Shown here: one piece after another, positions 7,741-14,484 of the stretch
Position numbering within the stretch: the stretch's first letter is position 1
How the letters are laid out: every line of letters starts with the position of its first letter
IMG/VR virus record: IMGVR_UViG_3300014903_000016
Location: 1-24,948 of that record
Direction: 5' to 3' (one strand)
DNA from: a virus
DNA length: 24,948 nucleotides
Made by a program: the position numbers and the translations under genes
Notes under the pieces: generated by a model
What the model was told of the DNA's origin: nothing
Database searches by the model: none
What the model saw: the letters and a program-made list of their open reading frames with translations, nothing else

Positions 7741-8325
7741 TTATCTGCGAAGTTCTTCCAGGGATCTCACTCCCCGAACTTGAACGGGTTTAAGGGGAAT
7801 ATGAGTACCCTGCTTTCCGTCCAGGGCCTGTTGGGTATTATGCATTTCCTTATGAAAAGAAATGTTCTCTTTGAAAGCGATATAGGCAGCATCCACGGCT
7901 GTTTTATCCTTTAAATGATCTCGATTCTGAAGATCCTTATGGGCTTGCGGCAGCATTTTTGCCAAAATTTTAGTCTTGATTACATGACTGTCAGTATCGG
8001 TTTTGCAGTCCAGTCCGACGTTCAGCGCCACTTCGCGGCTTTCGACGAGGTCCGACACCATAGCGCTCAAATCTTCTGCCTTAATCATCGAATCCTGAGC
8101 GGTCTGGATTTGTTTCAGACTTTCCTTAGAGGCGTCGTTGGAGGCTTGCAGCGTGATGTTTTTGGTTTGTAGCCTGTTAATTTCGCCTATCAACTTTTCT
8201 TCTCTGCCGGACATAGCGTCGACAGCCGTCTGAGAAATTTCGGAATCATAGAAAATCGAAACTTTTGAGAGCAACTGATCATTGCCGATTTTTAATTCCG
8301 GCAATTCGCGTTCTTTGTTAGCCAT
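7741..8325 (-). CDS. Nested capsid scaffold protein from an internal start
   Basis: An ATG at 8325, in frame with the DUF2213 gene, would give a 194-aa protein beginning MANKERELPELKIGN. It is preceded by AAAGGAGAAGG, the best Shine-Dalgarno in this part of the operon, with a spacing of 7-11 nt. The start falls just after the end of the DUF2213 domain, so the nested product would be the helical C-terminal half. Lambda-like phages make the scaffold from an internal start within the protease gene in the same way (C and Nu3). The start site is seen in the sequence; production of the shorter protein is inferred. Confidence 0.6.
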   Translation of the reverse strand: MANKERELPELKIGNDQLLSKVSIFYDSEISQTAVDAMSGREEKLIGEINRLQTKNITLQASNDASKESLKQIQTAQDSMIKAEDLSAMVSDLVESREVALNVGLDCKTDTDSHVIKTKILAKMLPQAHKDLQNRDHLKDKTAVDAAYIAFKENISFHKEMHNTQQALDGKQGTHIPLKPVQVRGVRSLEELRR

Positions 8326-8868
8326 TTTTTTTCCTTCTCCTTTATGGTCTAGTTCAAATTTCACATCCGAGCCTGCCCGGCCTACAGGCACGGCGGCTAC
8401 ATGATTATAACCTATCCAGGTCACTGTAACGTCAAATTTTCCATGCTCGTTTTTGCCAAATTTCCCGTCATCTTCGTATGGATAACCGGCACTCGCCTCG
8501 GTTAAAAGTCGCCGCGTAATATCATTAATCAGTCCTTTATCAGTAATTACGCAGTTGGAGTTGATATATGTGCCGTCAAAATTGGAATCTTTTTCAATGA
8601 AACCTTTTCTGACTCTGCTGACATTATCGGCGTTAACCTCTTTTTCTTCCGGATGCAGTCTCGTAATCGAGGCATAAGCGAGAGAATCAACCGCGTTTTT
8701 CAGGGTTTCCGGAGGAAAATAGCGACGTTGTCCGCCAGATTCCGAATATGTCATAATTCCGACTTTCGCGACTTTCAAAGGCAGATGCAGATCACCGGTG
8801 CGAGGATCAATCGAAGCTTTTTGAGCATCTATCGCGAAAGAATCATATGCTATTTTCCGTTTAGACAT
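7741..8868 (-). CDS. DUF2213 prohead protease-scaffold fusion
   Basis: Residues 1-175 match DUF2213: an N-terminal VAKVGIMTYSESGGQRRYFP, then TRLHPEEKEVNADNVSRV, TEASAGYPYED, and the conserved WIGYNHVAAVPVGRAGSDVK (I-x-x-NHVA-x-V-x-x-GRAG). This family occurs in capsid-maturation proteases. The remaining ~195 residues are largely helical (LIGEINRLQTKNITLQASND) and look like a capsid scaffold. An in-frame ATG at residue 182 with its own strong ribosome-binding site suggests that the scaffold is also made alone (see the nested entry). The gene overlaps the upstream membrane-protein stop as TGATG (8866-8870) and is probably coupled to it. The family match is strong; proteolytic activity is inferred. 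Confidence 0.75.
   Translation of the reverse strand: MSKRKIAYDSFAIDAQKASIDPRTGDLHLPLKVAKVGIMTYSESGGQRRYFPPETLKNAVDSLAYASITRLHPEEKEVNADNVSRVRKGFIEKDSNFDGTYINSNCVITDKGLINDITRRLLTEASAGYPYEDDGKFGKNEHGKFDVTVTWIGYNHVAAVPVGRAGSDVKFELDHKGEGKKMANKERELPELKIGNDQLLSKVSIFYDSEISQTAVDAMSGREEKLIGEINRLQTKNITLQASNDASKESLKQIQTAQDSMIKAEDLSAMVSDLVESREVALNVGLDCKTDTDSHVIKTKILAKMLPQAHKDLQNRDHLKDKTAVDAAYIAFKENISFHKEMHNTQQALDGKQGTHIPLKPVQVRGVRSLEELRR
8333..8343 (-). promoter_or_regulatory. Internal Shine-Dalgarno for the nested scaffold
   Basis: AAAGGAGAAGG on the minus strand lies within the DUF2213 coding sequence, followed after seven A residues by an in-frame ATG at 8325. It codes for Lys-Gly-Glu-Gly-Lys-Lys in the long product, a low-complexity linker. 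A ribosome-binding site can therefore be kept there at little cost to the protease domain. Confidence 0.6.
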
Positions 8869-9248
8869 CAGAACAGCCTCCTGATAAAAATCGCGGCTCC
8901 GGAGACAGCGGCCTCGATAGAATGCCAGAACTCTCCCATCAGTAACGATCCTCCCCAGAGAGTTATTACCCAGAGCGTAATCGAAGCCGTTATGGCCATG
9001 ATTTTGAATCTGAAAATTGGTTTATGGGCTATCGCGTAGGCCCCGGCCAGCAGCAGAACAACGCCGAGAACCGCTTTCCAGTGGCGGATAAGAGCTATTT
9101 TAAAACCAAGATCGGCTATGTCCCCGATAATTCCAGCCGCCGCGATCGGCGGAAAGGCCACCAGCATCATAACGAACATGGAGATTGTCATCGGCAGCAG
9201 CATAAACGCGATCCAATGCAGCGTATTTCCTGAAGAATTATTTTCCAT
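8868..9248 (-). CDS. Small membrane protein with about three TM segments
   Basis: The 126-aa product has three hydrophobic stretches: about residues 10-40 (IAFMLLPMTISMFVMMLVAF and beyond), 56-75 (WKAVLGVVLLLAGAYAIAH) and 80-105 (IMAITASITLWVITLWGGS). It ends with the basic tail IFIRRLF. It is too short for a transporter. Size and topology would fit a holin or another phage inner-membrane protein, but no lysis gene lies beside it and I recognise no holin family. It sits between a membrane-anchored protein and the prohead protease, an unusual place. A ribosome-binding site (AGAGAAG) precedes the ATG; the stop overlaps the next start. Confidence 0.65.
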   Translation of the reverse strand: MENNSSGNTLHWIAFMLLPMTISMFVMMLVAFPPIAAAGIIGDIADLGFKIALIRHWKAVLGVVLLLAGAYAIAHKPIFRFKIMAITASITLWVITLWGGSLLMGEFWHSIEAAVSGAAIFIRRLF

Positions 9249-9265
9249 TGCTTCTCTTGTAAAAA

Positions 9266-9335
9266 CGCGCCTGACAGTGATATTTACTAAATTGTTATAT
9301 AAATATAAGCTTTCGCGTTGAATATAACAGGCGCG
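9266..9335. repeat. 8-bp perfect inverted repeat in a late-operon gap
   Basis: CGCGCCTG at 9266-9273 and CAGGCGCG at 9328-9335 form a perfect GC-rich inverted repeat. The 54-nt spacer is very AT-rich (TTATATAAATATAAGC). It occupies the 94-nt gap between two membrane-protein genes. The AT-rich spacer contains promoter-like TATATT/TATAAC hexamers on the minus strand, so an internal promoter or a stability hairpin is possible. There is no T-run typical of a terminator. Confidence 0.35.
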
Positions 9336-9342
9336 ATAAAAA

Positions 9343-10428
9343 TTATTTCAGCATCGGAAGTTTACGAACACAGCGATAATTCGCATGTTCGTTTTCATCC
9401 AGATAGAAAACAGTCTGACCGTTGTCGTGTTCAATCTCGGCCTCAAGAGGCAATCTTAATTCATTTTTAACGCCAACCAGCAGCCGAATTTTGAACTCTT
9501 CATCGGTCAGACCGGCTTTATCGACACTGTAATTCTCGGCCATATCCAGCAGGGAATCGGCCGAACCGTTATTGATAGCCTGAACCGCCGCCTCGTAGGT
9601 TTGCGCGTTGATAGGCATAATCCAGAGCATGTAATCGTCCGAGATGACGCCTTTCGGATGATAAATCCATTCGGCGAAGGCGAAATTCATCTGATCGGTC
9701 AGACTGTTCTCTTTCATCATCAGATAAAAATCCTTCAAGGTCGGCAGCTCCCCGCCGATCTCGTTGGCGCAGTGATCTTGGGCGTCATCCAGCTCGCTGG
9801 CGATATAAAAATCCTTGCTGATGAGAAGTCTGTAGGACTCGTCCTCTTCGGAGACGCTTGTCATCAGATAGGCGTCCTGAAGTTTTTTGCCGGTTCTGGT
9901 GTAGAACACCTGGGCCTCGGATCCCTTGAAAAATGGGTCCGTGTCGTCGAGTCCGGTGATGTCTTTAATCTTGTAGACCGCGTCAGAGACCATATCCATC
10001 GTGTTGAGCCATTTCAGATAGCGTTTATGGATCGTGACTCCGCTTAACTCTAAGACGATCAGCAGCACGAACAACATGCCGGACACCATCAGAGAACGCA
10101 TCATAAAAGTCTTCCAGCTGAAAGTCGTCCAGAAGCCCCGGCCGGGAATCAGGTTCAGCCAGAAGGTGAACGTAAATAGTTTCAGAAAGCCCGTGAAGAA
10201 ATTCAGAAACGCCCATCTTCCGGTCGCGGACATGGTGATGTTGACGGTTTCTCCCGCGCAGCCGGCGTCAAACATCAGATCGTACTGATTATTGCCGGTT
10301 TTTACCGCAGTCGGATTTTTCAGATTACGGGGATTGGTAATCGTCACTACGGGGGCGTCTCCTAAATTTTTGCCGACCAGCACGCTCAGTTTCAGGTTAG
10401 GCGGCACTTTTAAACCTATAAAATCCAT
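9343..10428 (-). CDS. Membrane-anchored protein with FGE/C-type-lectin-like C-terminus
   Basis: The start is taken as the ATG at 10428, preceded by AGAGGT. An in-frame ATG at 10512 would overlap the terminase gene by 61 nt. The 361-aa product has a hydrophobic aromatic region (about 72-95) and a clear membrane segment (about 111-131, SLMVSGMLFVLLIVLELSG). A C-terminal domain (about 200-361) carries signatures of the formylglycine-generating-enzyme/C-type-lectin fold: an AQDHCANEIGGELPTLKDF stretch (A-x-x-x-C...G-x-x-LPT), FAEW, and a terminal YRCVRK close (F/Y-RCVR). Catalytic cysteines of true FGE enzymes are not evident, so a binding module is more likely. It may act at the cell envelope, for instance in exclusion or adsorption, but this is inference. 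Confidence 0.6.
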   Translation of the reverse strand: MDFIGLKVPPNLKLSVLVGKNLGDAPVVTITNPRNLKNPTAVKTGNNQYDLMFDAGCAGETVNITMSATGRWAFLNFFTGFLKLFTFTFWLNLIPGRGFWTTFSWKTFMMRSLMVSGMLFVLLIVLELSGVTIHKRYLKWLNTMDMVSDAVYKIKDITGLDDTDPFFKGSEAQVFYTRTGKKLQDAYLMTSVSEEDESYRLLISKDFYIASELDDAQDHCANEIGGELPTLKDFYLMMKENSLTDQMNFAFAEWIYHPKGVISDDYMLWIMPINAQTYEAAVQAINNGSADSLLDMAENYSVDKAGLTDEEFKIRLLVGVKNELRLPLEAEIEHDNGQTVFYLDENEHANYRCVRKLPMLK

Positions 10429-10451
10429 ATTTACCTCTTTATTTTTTCTTG

Positions 10452-11846
10452 CTAAACGCGTTTGGCGGCCATGCGGCTCACTATTGAACGCCGTGATTGG
10501 AGCATTTTCCATGCGCCGGCCACGGCGTGAATTTCGGCTTCTCGTTTATCCCGACCGGAGCCGGTATAATTTCGACAAGCCTCAAGGAATTTCTGAGTCT
10601 GTTCGTTTTCAACTAATAAAATTTTCCCCGCCTCCGCGTCCGGAGTCCAGGCGATCGGATTTTGCTCATCGCATTTTTTCAGACGATATCTTTTATCTTT
10701 GCAATCCATTATCTGCCTGAATAAATCGGCCCGTTTTCCTCTGACTTCCGGCACTCCGACCACATTTCCTTTCTCGGCGATTCCGGTTTTTTTCAAACGA
10801 GACAGGCAGGAGGGCCAGTCGTCATCAAAATATTCCAGATCACTGACGATATATTTTCCTCCGGGAGTTTTTCCCATCAGGCAGGTCGCGCTGTTTTCGT
10901 CGATTGACGCCTTAGCCAGCTCTCCGAAGCGGTAAAAGCGGGATTTTTTCATATCGGAGGGGACATCGGCTTGAGAGATTTTTTTAAACCATTTCGGTTT
11001 AATCTTCATGCCTTCGGCATTGACGGGAGTTTGCTGATAAACCGCGTTAAAGCCGGCTTCTCCCGTTTCCAGACGCACTCCCAGAAGATCTTTAGCGCTA
11101 TGTTTATAAGGCCAGAGGGGATCGCCGACATTGCGGGGATCGGCCGGATGTTTGACGGCCATGGCTTCCTTTGTCATCAGCGCGGGAAAGCTGATAATCT
11201 CGTAATGACGGGCCTTATCCGGATATGTTTCCATGAGTTTTTTAGCTCTGCCTATAACGTCATCGGTATGCCATCTTTTAAAAAACAACAAAGCGCGGCC
11301 AGTCGGAGACAAACGAGAAAGAGCCACTTTAGCAAACCATCGCCATGCCGAATCGCGGATTATCGGACTCATGGCCTCTTCGTCGTTTTTGAATAGATCG
11401 TCGCAGATGAGAAAATCCTGAGGAGTTCCATCAAGGGGACCGCCTCTGCCTGTTGCCGTGTATTTGCCTCCGAGAGTGGTTTTCCATTGATAGCTCGAAC
11501 GCTGGGAAGGGGGAACGGTGAGTTCGTCGAATTCTTCCATGTATCGCTCGCCGCGCATGATATCCTTAGACTCGCTGCTCATCTGATAGGCAAGGGCGTC
11601 TCCGTAGGTAGTGTACGCCATTCTGGCGGTTGGGTATTCGGATAGAATATAAGGAGCGATGAGAATCGCGCCGACTGTTGATTTCCCGTACTGAGGCGGA
11701 ACCTCTATAATCATATTGCGAATTTCGCCATGTACCCATTGCCACAATTTATACGTCATTAAATTGTGATACCAGGTGACCATGTATTCGCCCGGAAAAT
11801 GTCGCTGAACAAATTCCAGATATGGATTAGTGTCGGGAATCATCAT
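10452..11846 (-). CDS. Terminase large subunit (TerL)
   Basis: This 464-aa protein is the DNA-packaging motor. The ATPase domain shows Walker A VPPQYGKST (49-57), Walker B LICDD (146-150) in the context GGPLDGTPQDFLICDDLFKN, and a coupling segment with LLFFKRWHTDDVIGR. The second half should be the RNase H-like nuclease. Its usual first motif (W-D-L-A) appears as FGELAKASIDENSA, and the last motif (D-x-x-D-A) as EIHAVAGAWKML, so acidic residues differ from the usual pattern. The length is normal for a TerL with both domains. No small terminase gene was recognised nearby. The start is ATGATG at 11846 with a weak ribosome-binding site. Confidence 0.9.
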   Translation of the reverse strand: MMIPDTNPYLEFVQRHFPGEYMVTWYHNLMTYKLWQWVHGEIRNMIIEVPPQYGKSTVGAILIAPYILSEYPTARMAYTTYGDALAYQMSSESKDIMRGERYMEEFDELTVPPSQRSSYQWKTTLGGKYTATGRGGPLDGTPQDFLICDDLFKNDEEAMSPIIRDSAWRWFAKVALSRLSPTGRALLFFKRWHTDDVIGRAKKLMETYPDKARHYEIISFPALMTKEAMAVKHPADPRNVGDPLWPYKHSAKDLLGVRLETGEAGFNAVYQQTPVNAEGMKIKPKWFKKISQADVPSDMKKSRFYRFGELAKASIDENSATCLMGKTPGGKYIVSDLEYFDDDWPSCLSRLKKTGIAEKGNVVGVPEVRGKRADLFRQIMDCKDKRYRLKKCDEQNPIAWTPDAEAGKILLVENEQTQKFLEACRNYTGSGRDKREAEIHAVAGAWKMLQSRRSIVSRMAAKRV

Positions 11847-11853
11847 AACAAAC

Positions 11854-12708
11854 TCACAGTAAGCCTAAAGGTCTGAGCATCCATTGCACATAGATAACTA
11901 CCTGAGCACTGCCCATGTTCATATATTCCAGATAATCGTCTGTGTCGTTTCTGGCGTTGACATAGCGAACGTTTCCGCCAATCAAGGCGTCATCCCATCG
12001 CCACTGTAGGAACATGTCGAACAGCATAGAGGTATTATCCTCGTAGCTTTTATTGCTTTCCCCGGAGGAATCCTTATACTCCGCTTCGACTCCTACATGT
12101 CCGAGACCGAGGCGTAGCCCCAAGGCCCAGCGAGGAGAAAGATTAGCGTTAACGCTGACGTAGGGAAGATAGGAGGTATATTTCAGTCTGTCGATCGCGC
12201 CGGGATTGCCCATATTGTGAGAGTCCCCGCTGGCGTCGGTGTATTGGATACTTTTAAAATCTCTTCCGCCTTTTTTCGCCCATTCCTGATAGAGAAAACC
12301 GACTGCGAAACTCTTGTTCAGATAGTATTCCCAGGCCGCTCCGTTGAACATTAATTTTTCGGGCATACCGGGATCGTCGAACTGATAGGCTCCCGGAATA
12401 ACGTAGGGAGCCAGCTCGATACGGACTTGGTGTCTGGTGATAATATCTGAGACGGCGGACTGATTCTGATTTGTTTCTTTGTTGGAGGAGGTAAGCGGAT
12501 TTTGAAAGACGTTGATGTTGTTTTCTCCTGATCCGGGGCCGCTGTTGGTTTTGGGAAGCGGATTGTCGGATTTTGCCTTGCAGGTTTCCCAGGTGTCACT
12601 GGTGTTAACAATTGGAACGCTGCCAATACAACCGGCGAAAGAGGAGGCGGGGCAAACGAGTAACAAAATTATAAGGAATAAAAAAAGAGAAAAAACAGAA
12701 TTTTTCAT
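11854..12708 (-). CDS. Secreted outer-membrane beta-barrel-like protein
   Basis: The 284-aa product starts with a clear signal peptide: MKNS, a hydrophobic core FLFLIILLLVCP, then ASSFAGC. Cleavage could be by signal peptidase I after SFA, or by signal peptidase II at a lipobox-like FAGC. A disordered Asn/Ser/Gly-rich linker (about 45-90) follows. The rest is alternating amphipathic strands typical of small outer-membrane barrels (ALGLRLGLGHVGVEAEYKD, then MLFDMFLQWRWDDALIGGNV), ending in YVQWMLRPLGLL. It lies between portal and terminase, has a good ribosome-binding site (GAGGGAAC) and would be expressed late. Phage outer-membrane proteins such as lambda Lom alter the host surface; a role of that kind is inferred. 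Confidence 0.65.
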   Translation of the reverse strand: MKNSVFSLFLFLIILLLVCPASSFAGCIGSVPIVNTSDTWETCKAKSDNPLPKTNSGPGSGENNINVFQNPLTSSNKETNQNQSAVSDIITRHQVRIELAPYVIPGAYQFDDPGMPEKLMFNGAAWEYYLNKSFAVGFLYQEWAKKGGRDFKSIQYTDASGDSHNMGNPGAIDRLKYTSYLPYVSVNANLSPRWALGLRLGLGHVGVEAEYKDSSGESNKSYEDNTSMLFDMFLQWRWDDALIGGNVRYVNARNDTDDYLEYMNMGSAQVVIYVQWMLRPLGLL

Positions 12709-12752
12709 GTTCCCTCGCCGATTATATTGTTGAGGATGGAGAAAATTAAAAA

Positions 12753-12896
12753 TTAATTTAACACGTTATCTTTTGGAATATTGAATTCAGAATCGCCTTG
12801 CGCTAATTTATTCAACTCTTGTCTGTGATATGAAATAGTTTCCTCATGCAAATCTTTAAAAAAATCTTCATCCTTATAGTAACGATTTTCTTTAAT
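12753..12896 (-). other. In-frame 47-codon extension downstream of the portal stop
   Basis: After the portal TAA (12899-12897) the same reading frame stays open for 47 codons to a second TAA (12755-12753). The encoded sequence (IKENRYYKDEDFFKDLHEET then ISYHRQELNKLAQGDSEF and on) is hydrophilic and looks like genuine protein. There is no in-frame ATG or GTG and no clear ribosome-binding site; the first codon is ATT. It may be the former C-terminus of the portal cut off by a nonsense change, a readthrough extension, or a small gene using an unusual start. Confidence 0.45.
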
Positions 12897-14213
12897 TTAA
12901 GTTTCCGTTCCATTTACTTTTCCACTTTTCATTATCTCGTTTTCCAGTTCGATCTTTTCCGCCTCGGCGTTAGTTTTTCTGATGGTTGCGACTTCCTGTT
13001 CTCCTTTTTCTCTAACTTGAGGCCAGTTAAGGGTCAAATCTTCGAAATTGGTTCCCGTGATCGCGCAGGCGATTTTCATGTCGTCTTCTATTGCCGGCTG
13101 GGCTTTTTCTCGCTGAAAGGTTTCAACCTGATCGTCCCAGTTGCCGCGATCGTATTTTCCTGAACTTGAGCCAAGAGTCCCAGTCATATGTCCGAAAAGT
13201 TTTGATTTCGGCATCTGAGCGGCAGCCGAGACCGCATCCATCAAAAGGCCTACGCTATCGGGCAAGCCTGTGATTGGAGTCGAAATTTTCTTAAGGTCTT
13301 CATCCTTGCCGATCACCGATGTTTTGTGAACATTGCTCTGAGCGTTGGCCATGCGGACTCTGTAGGCCAGTTCCTCTTCGTTTTCTTCGAGAAGGTCTTC
13401 CATGTCCTCGACCTGAAAGACTTTGATTACGAAATCCTGAATAGTGCCGGACAAGCTCTGAATACTTGAACCATAGGCTTTCATCTCCTCATTAACGATT
13501 TCCAAGACGCTGTCTCCGGAACCCCAGTTCTGGATTCTCAAATGGTTCGGGAGGTAGAGTCCATCCATCCAGGTCAGACGCTCATGATGCACCTGATAGG
13601 TAGGAATCGGCACATTGTAGGCGATGTCAGTTACTTGGTAGATCCAGGGTTTTTTGAATGTTTTAAGCTCATAAGGATCGGCATAGAAAACGGTCGGTCT
13701 GGCGTAAAATCTGCCTATAACGTCTACTTGCTCTATGTCTTTAACCATACGCCAGTTGACGGGCATGCCGCTGGGAAGTCCGTCGTCTATAGAATTGATT
13801 TTCGACGCTCCGCCGTACTGCCTGGCTTGATATCCCAGGTATTTTACATAAAGTTCGGTTTTCCATTTTTTCAGCAATTTCGTAACTGCTTCGGCTCCGG
13901 ATTCGTTTTTTTCGCTGGTAATCATAAAGCCGCGTTGCAGTGCGGCGTTGGGCAGTTCCTGAACTATTCTGCGGGCCAGCCAGTTTTTATAGAGAGCGTC
14001 GAGTTCATGAAGCGAAAGAGAGCGATTCCACTGGAAAAAAGTTGCGGCTACCGGATCGACGCCTTCAGCGCCGTAACCGCTGACTGGATTTTCCCATCTG
14101 TCCAGGGCTACGCGCATCCGTTTCTTTTTTACAGCAGGGACGGCATGACGGAGAGACCGCCCCTGCTCTCCCGTTATTAAATTTTCCTGCCAGTCTAAAA
14201 TTTTTGCCGCCAT
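12897..14213 (-). CDS. Portal protein (DUF1073 family)
   Basis: The 438-aa protein matches DUF1073 portal proteins: the early NWLARRIVQELPNAALQRGF, the central VIGRFYARPTVFYADPYE with YQVHHERLTWMDGLYLP, and the C-terminal AAQMPKSKLFGHMTGTLGSS followed by GKYDRGNWDDQV. The family forms the dodecameric DNA gate of the capsid. The start is taken as the ATG at 14213; an in-frame TTG at 14219 is possible. No normal ribosome-binding site is visible because the leader is the T-run of a terminator hairpin; a CAGGG inside the hairpin might serve. Databases sometimes label this family anti-CBASS Acb1; nothing here supports a nuclease. The frame remains open after the stop. Confidence 0.85.
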   Translation of the reverse strand: MAAKILDWQENLITGEQGRSLRHAVPAVKKKRMRVALDRWENPVSGYGAEGVDPVAATFFQWNRSLSLHELDALYKNWLARRIVQELPNAALQRGFMITSEKNESGAEAVTKLLKKWKTELYVKYLGYQARQYGGASKINSIDDGLPSGMPVNWRMVKDIEQVDVIGRFYARPTVFYADPYELKTFKKPWIYQVTDIAYNVPIPTYQVHHERLTWMDGLYLPNHLRIQNWGSGDSVLEIVNEEMKAYGSSIQSLSGTIQDFVIKVFQVEDMEDLLEENEEELAYRVRMANAQSNVHKTSVIGKDEDLKKISTPITGLPDSVGLLMDAVSAAAQMPKSKLFGHMTGTLGSSSGKYDRGNWDDQVETFQREKAQPAIEDDMKIACAITGTNFEDLTLNWPQVREKGEQEVATIRKTNAEAEKIELENEIMKSGKVNGTET

Positions 14214-14217
14214 AAAC

Positions 14218-14266
14218 AAAAAAAGCCCTGAAGCCAGCGGTCGTCAAACCGCTCGTCTCAGAGCTT
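14218..14266 (-). terminator. Rho-independent terminator in the late-operon leader
   Basis: On the minus strand AAGCTCTGA (14266-14258) can pair with TCAGGGCTT (14231-14223), with one G-T wobble. Inside it, after a 4x4 internal loop, AGCGGT pairs with ACCGCT around the loop TTGACG. Seven T residues follow at once (14224-14218). The T-run ends 4 nt before the portal ATG, so the hairpin lies between the probable late promoter and the first structural gene. It would stop minus-strand transcription unless antiterminated. Confidence 0.75.
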
Positions 14267-14308
14267 CACCTCGTCAGAGAATAAATTTTTAAATTGCACT
14301 TTCATTAA

Positions 14309-14337
14309 ACCATATCTTGCTCTATCGCAAATTGCAA
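14309..14337 (-). promoter_or_regulatory. Candidate late promoter
   Basis: On the minus strand TTGCAA (14337-14332) is separated by 17 nt from TATGGT (14314-14309), each matching four of six sigma70 consensus positions. The box lies in the palindrome ATTGCAAT, and AAATTGCA occurs again nearby (14291-14298), so a regulator may bind here. It would start transcription just upstream of the leader terminator and the portal gene. Alternative pairs of hexamers exist in this AT-rich region. Confidence 0.4.
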
Positions 14338-14366
14338 TAGAAAAAAACGTATTACGGGAAAAGTCA

Positions 14367-14411
14367 TTGAAAAAAAAACACATTGACTATAATTTCCTTT
14401 TGCGCTAACGT
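14367..14411 (+). promoter_or_regulatory. Candidate early promoter for the replication operon
   Basis: Two overlapping solutions are visible. TTGAAA (14367-14372) with a perfect TATAAT (14388-14393) has a short 15-nt spacer; TTGACT (14383-14388) with TAACGT (14406-14411) has 17 nt. Either would give a leader of about 70-85 nt before the first plus-strand gene. With the late promoter candidate on the other strand this makes 14267-14484 a divergent control region; nothing coding was seen in it. Confidence 0.45.
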
Positions 14412-14484
14412 GAAAAATAACAAAACGATTAAATAAATTTTATTGATTTCGGAATAGCGGAATAATTTACAAAAAAAAATCACA

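Noticed and set aside
9343-10428. Diversity-generating retroelement target
   Set aside because: The lectin-like domain could be a target, but no reverse transcriptase and no template repeat are visible in the window.
13542-14180. Plus-strand reading of 212 aa opposite the portal gene
   Set aside because: It is the antisense shadow of the portal gene; no ribosome-binding site, no motifs, and the portal frame explains the region.
12897-14213. Portal protein as an Acb1-type anti-CBASS nuclease
   Set aside because: DUF1073 proteins are sometimes labelled Acb1 family in databases, and HKT and HMT occur here. They lie in portal-typical segments and there is no separate 2H-phosphoesterase domain, so this is an ordinary portal.
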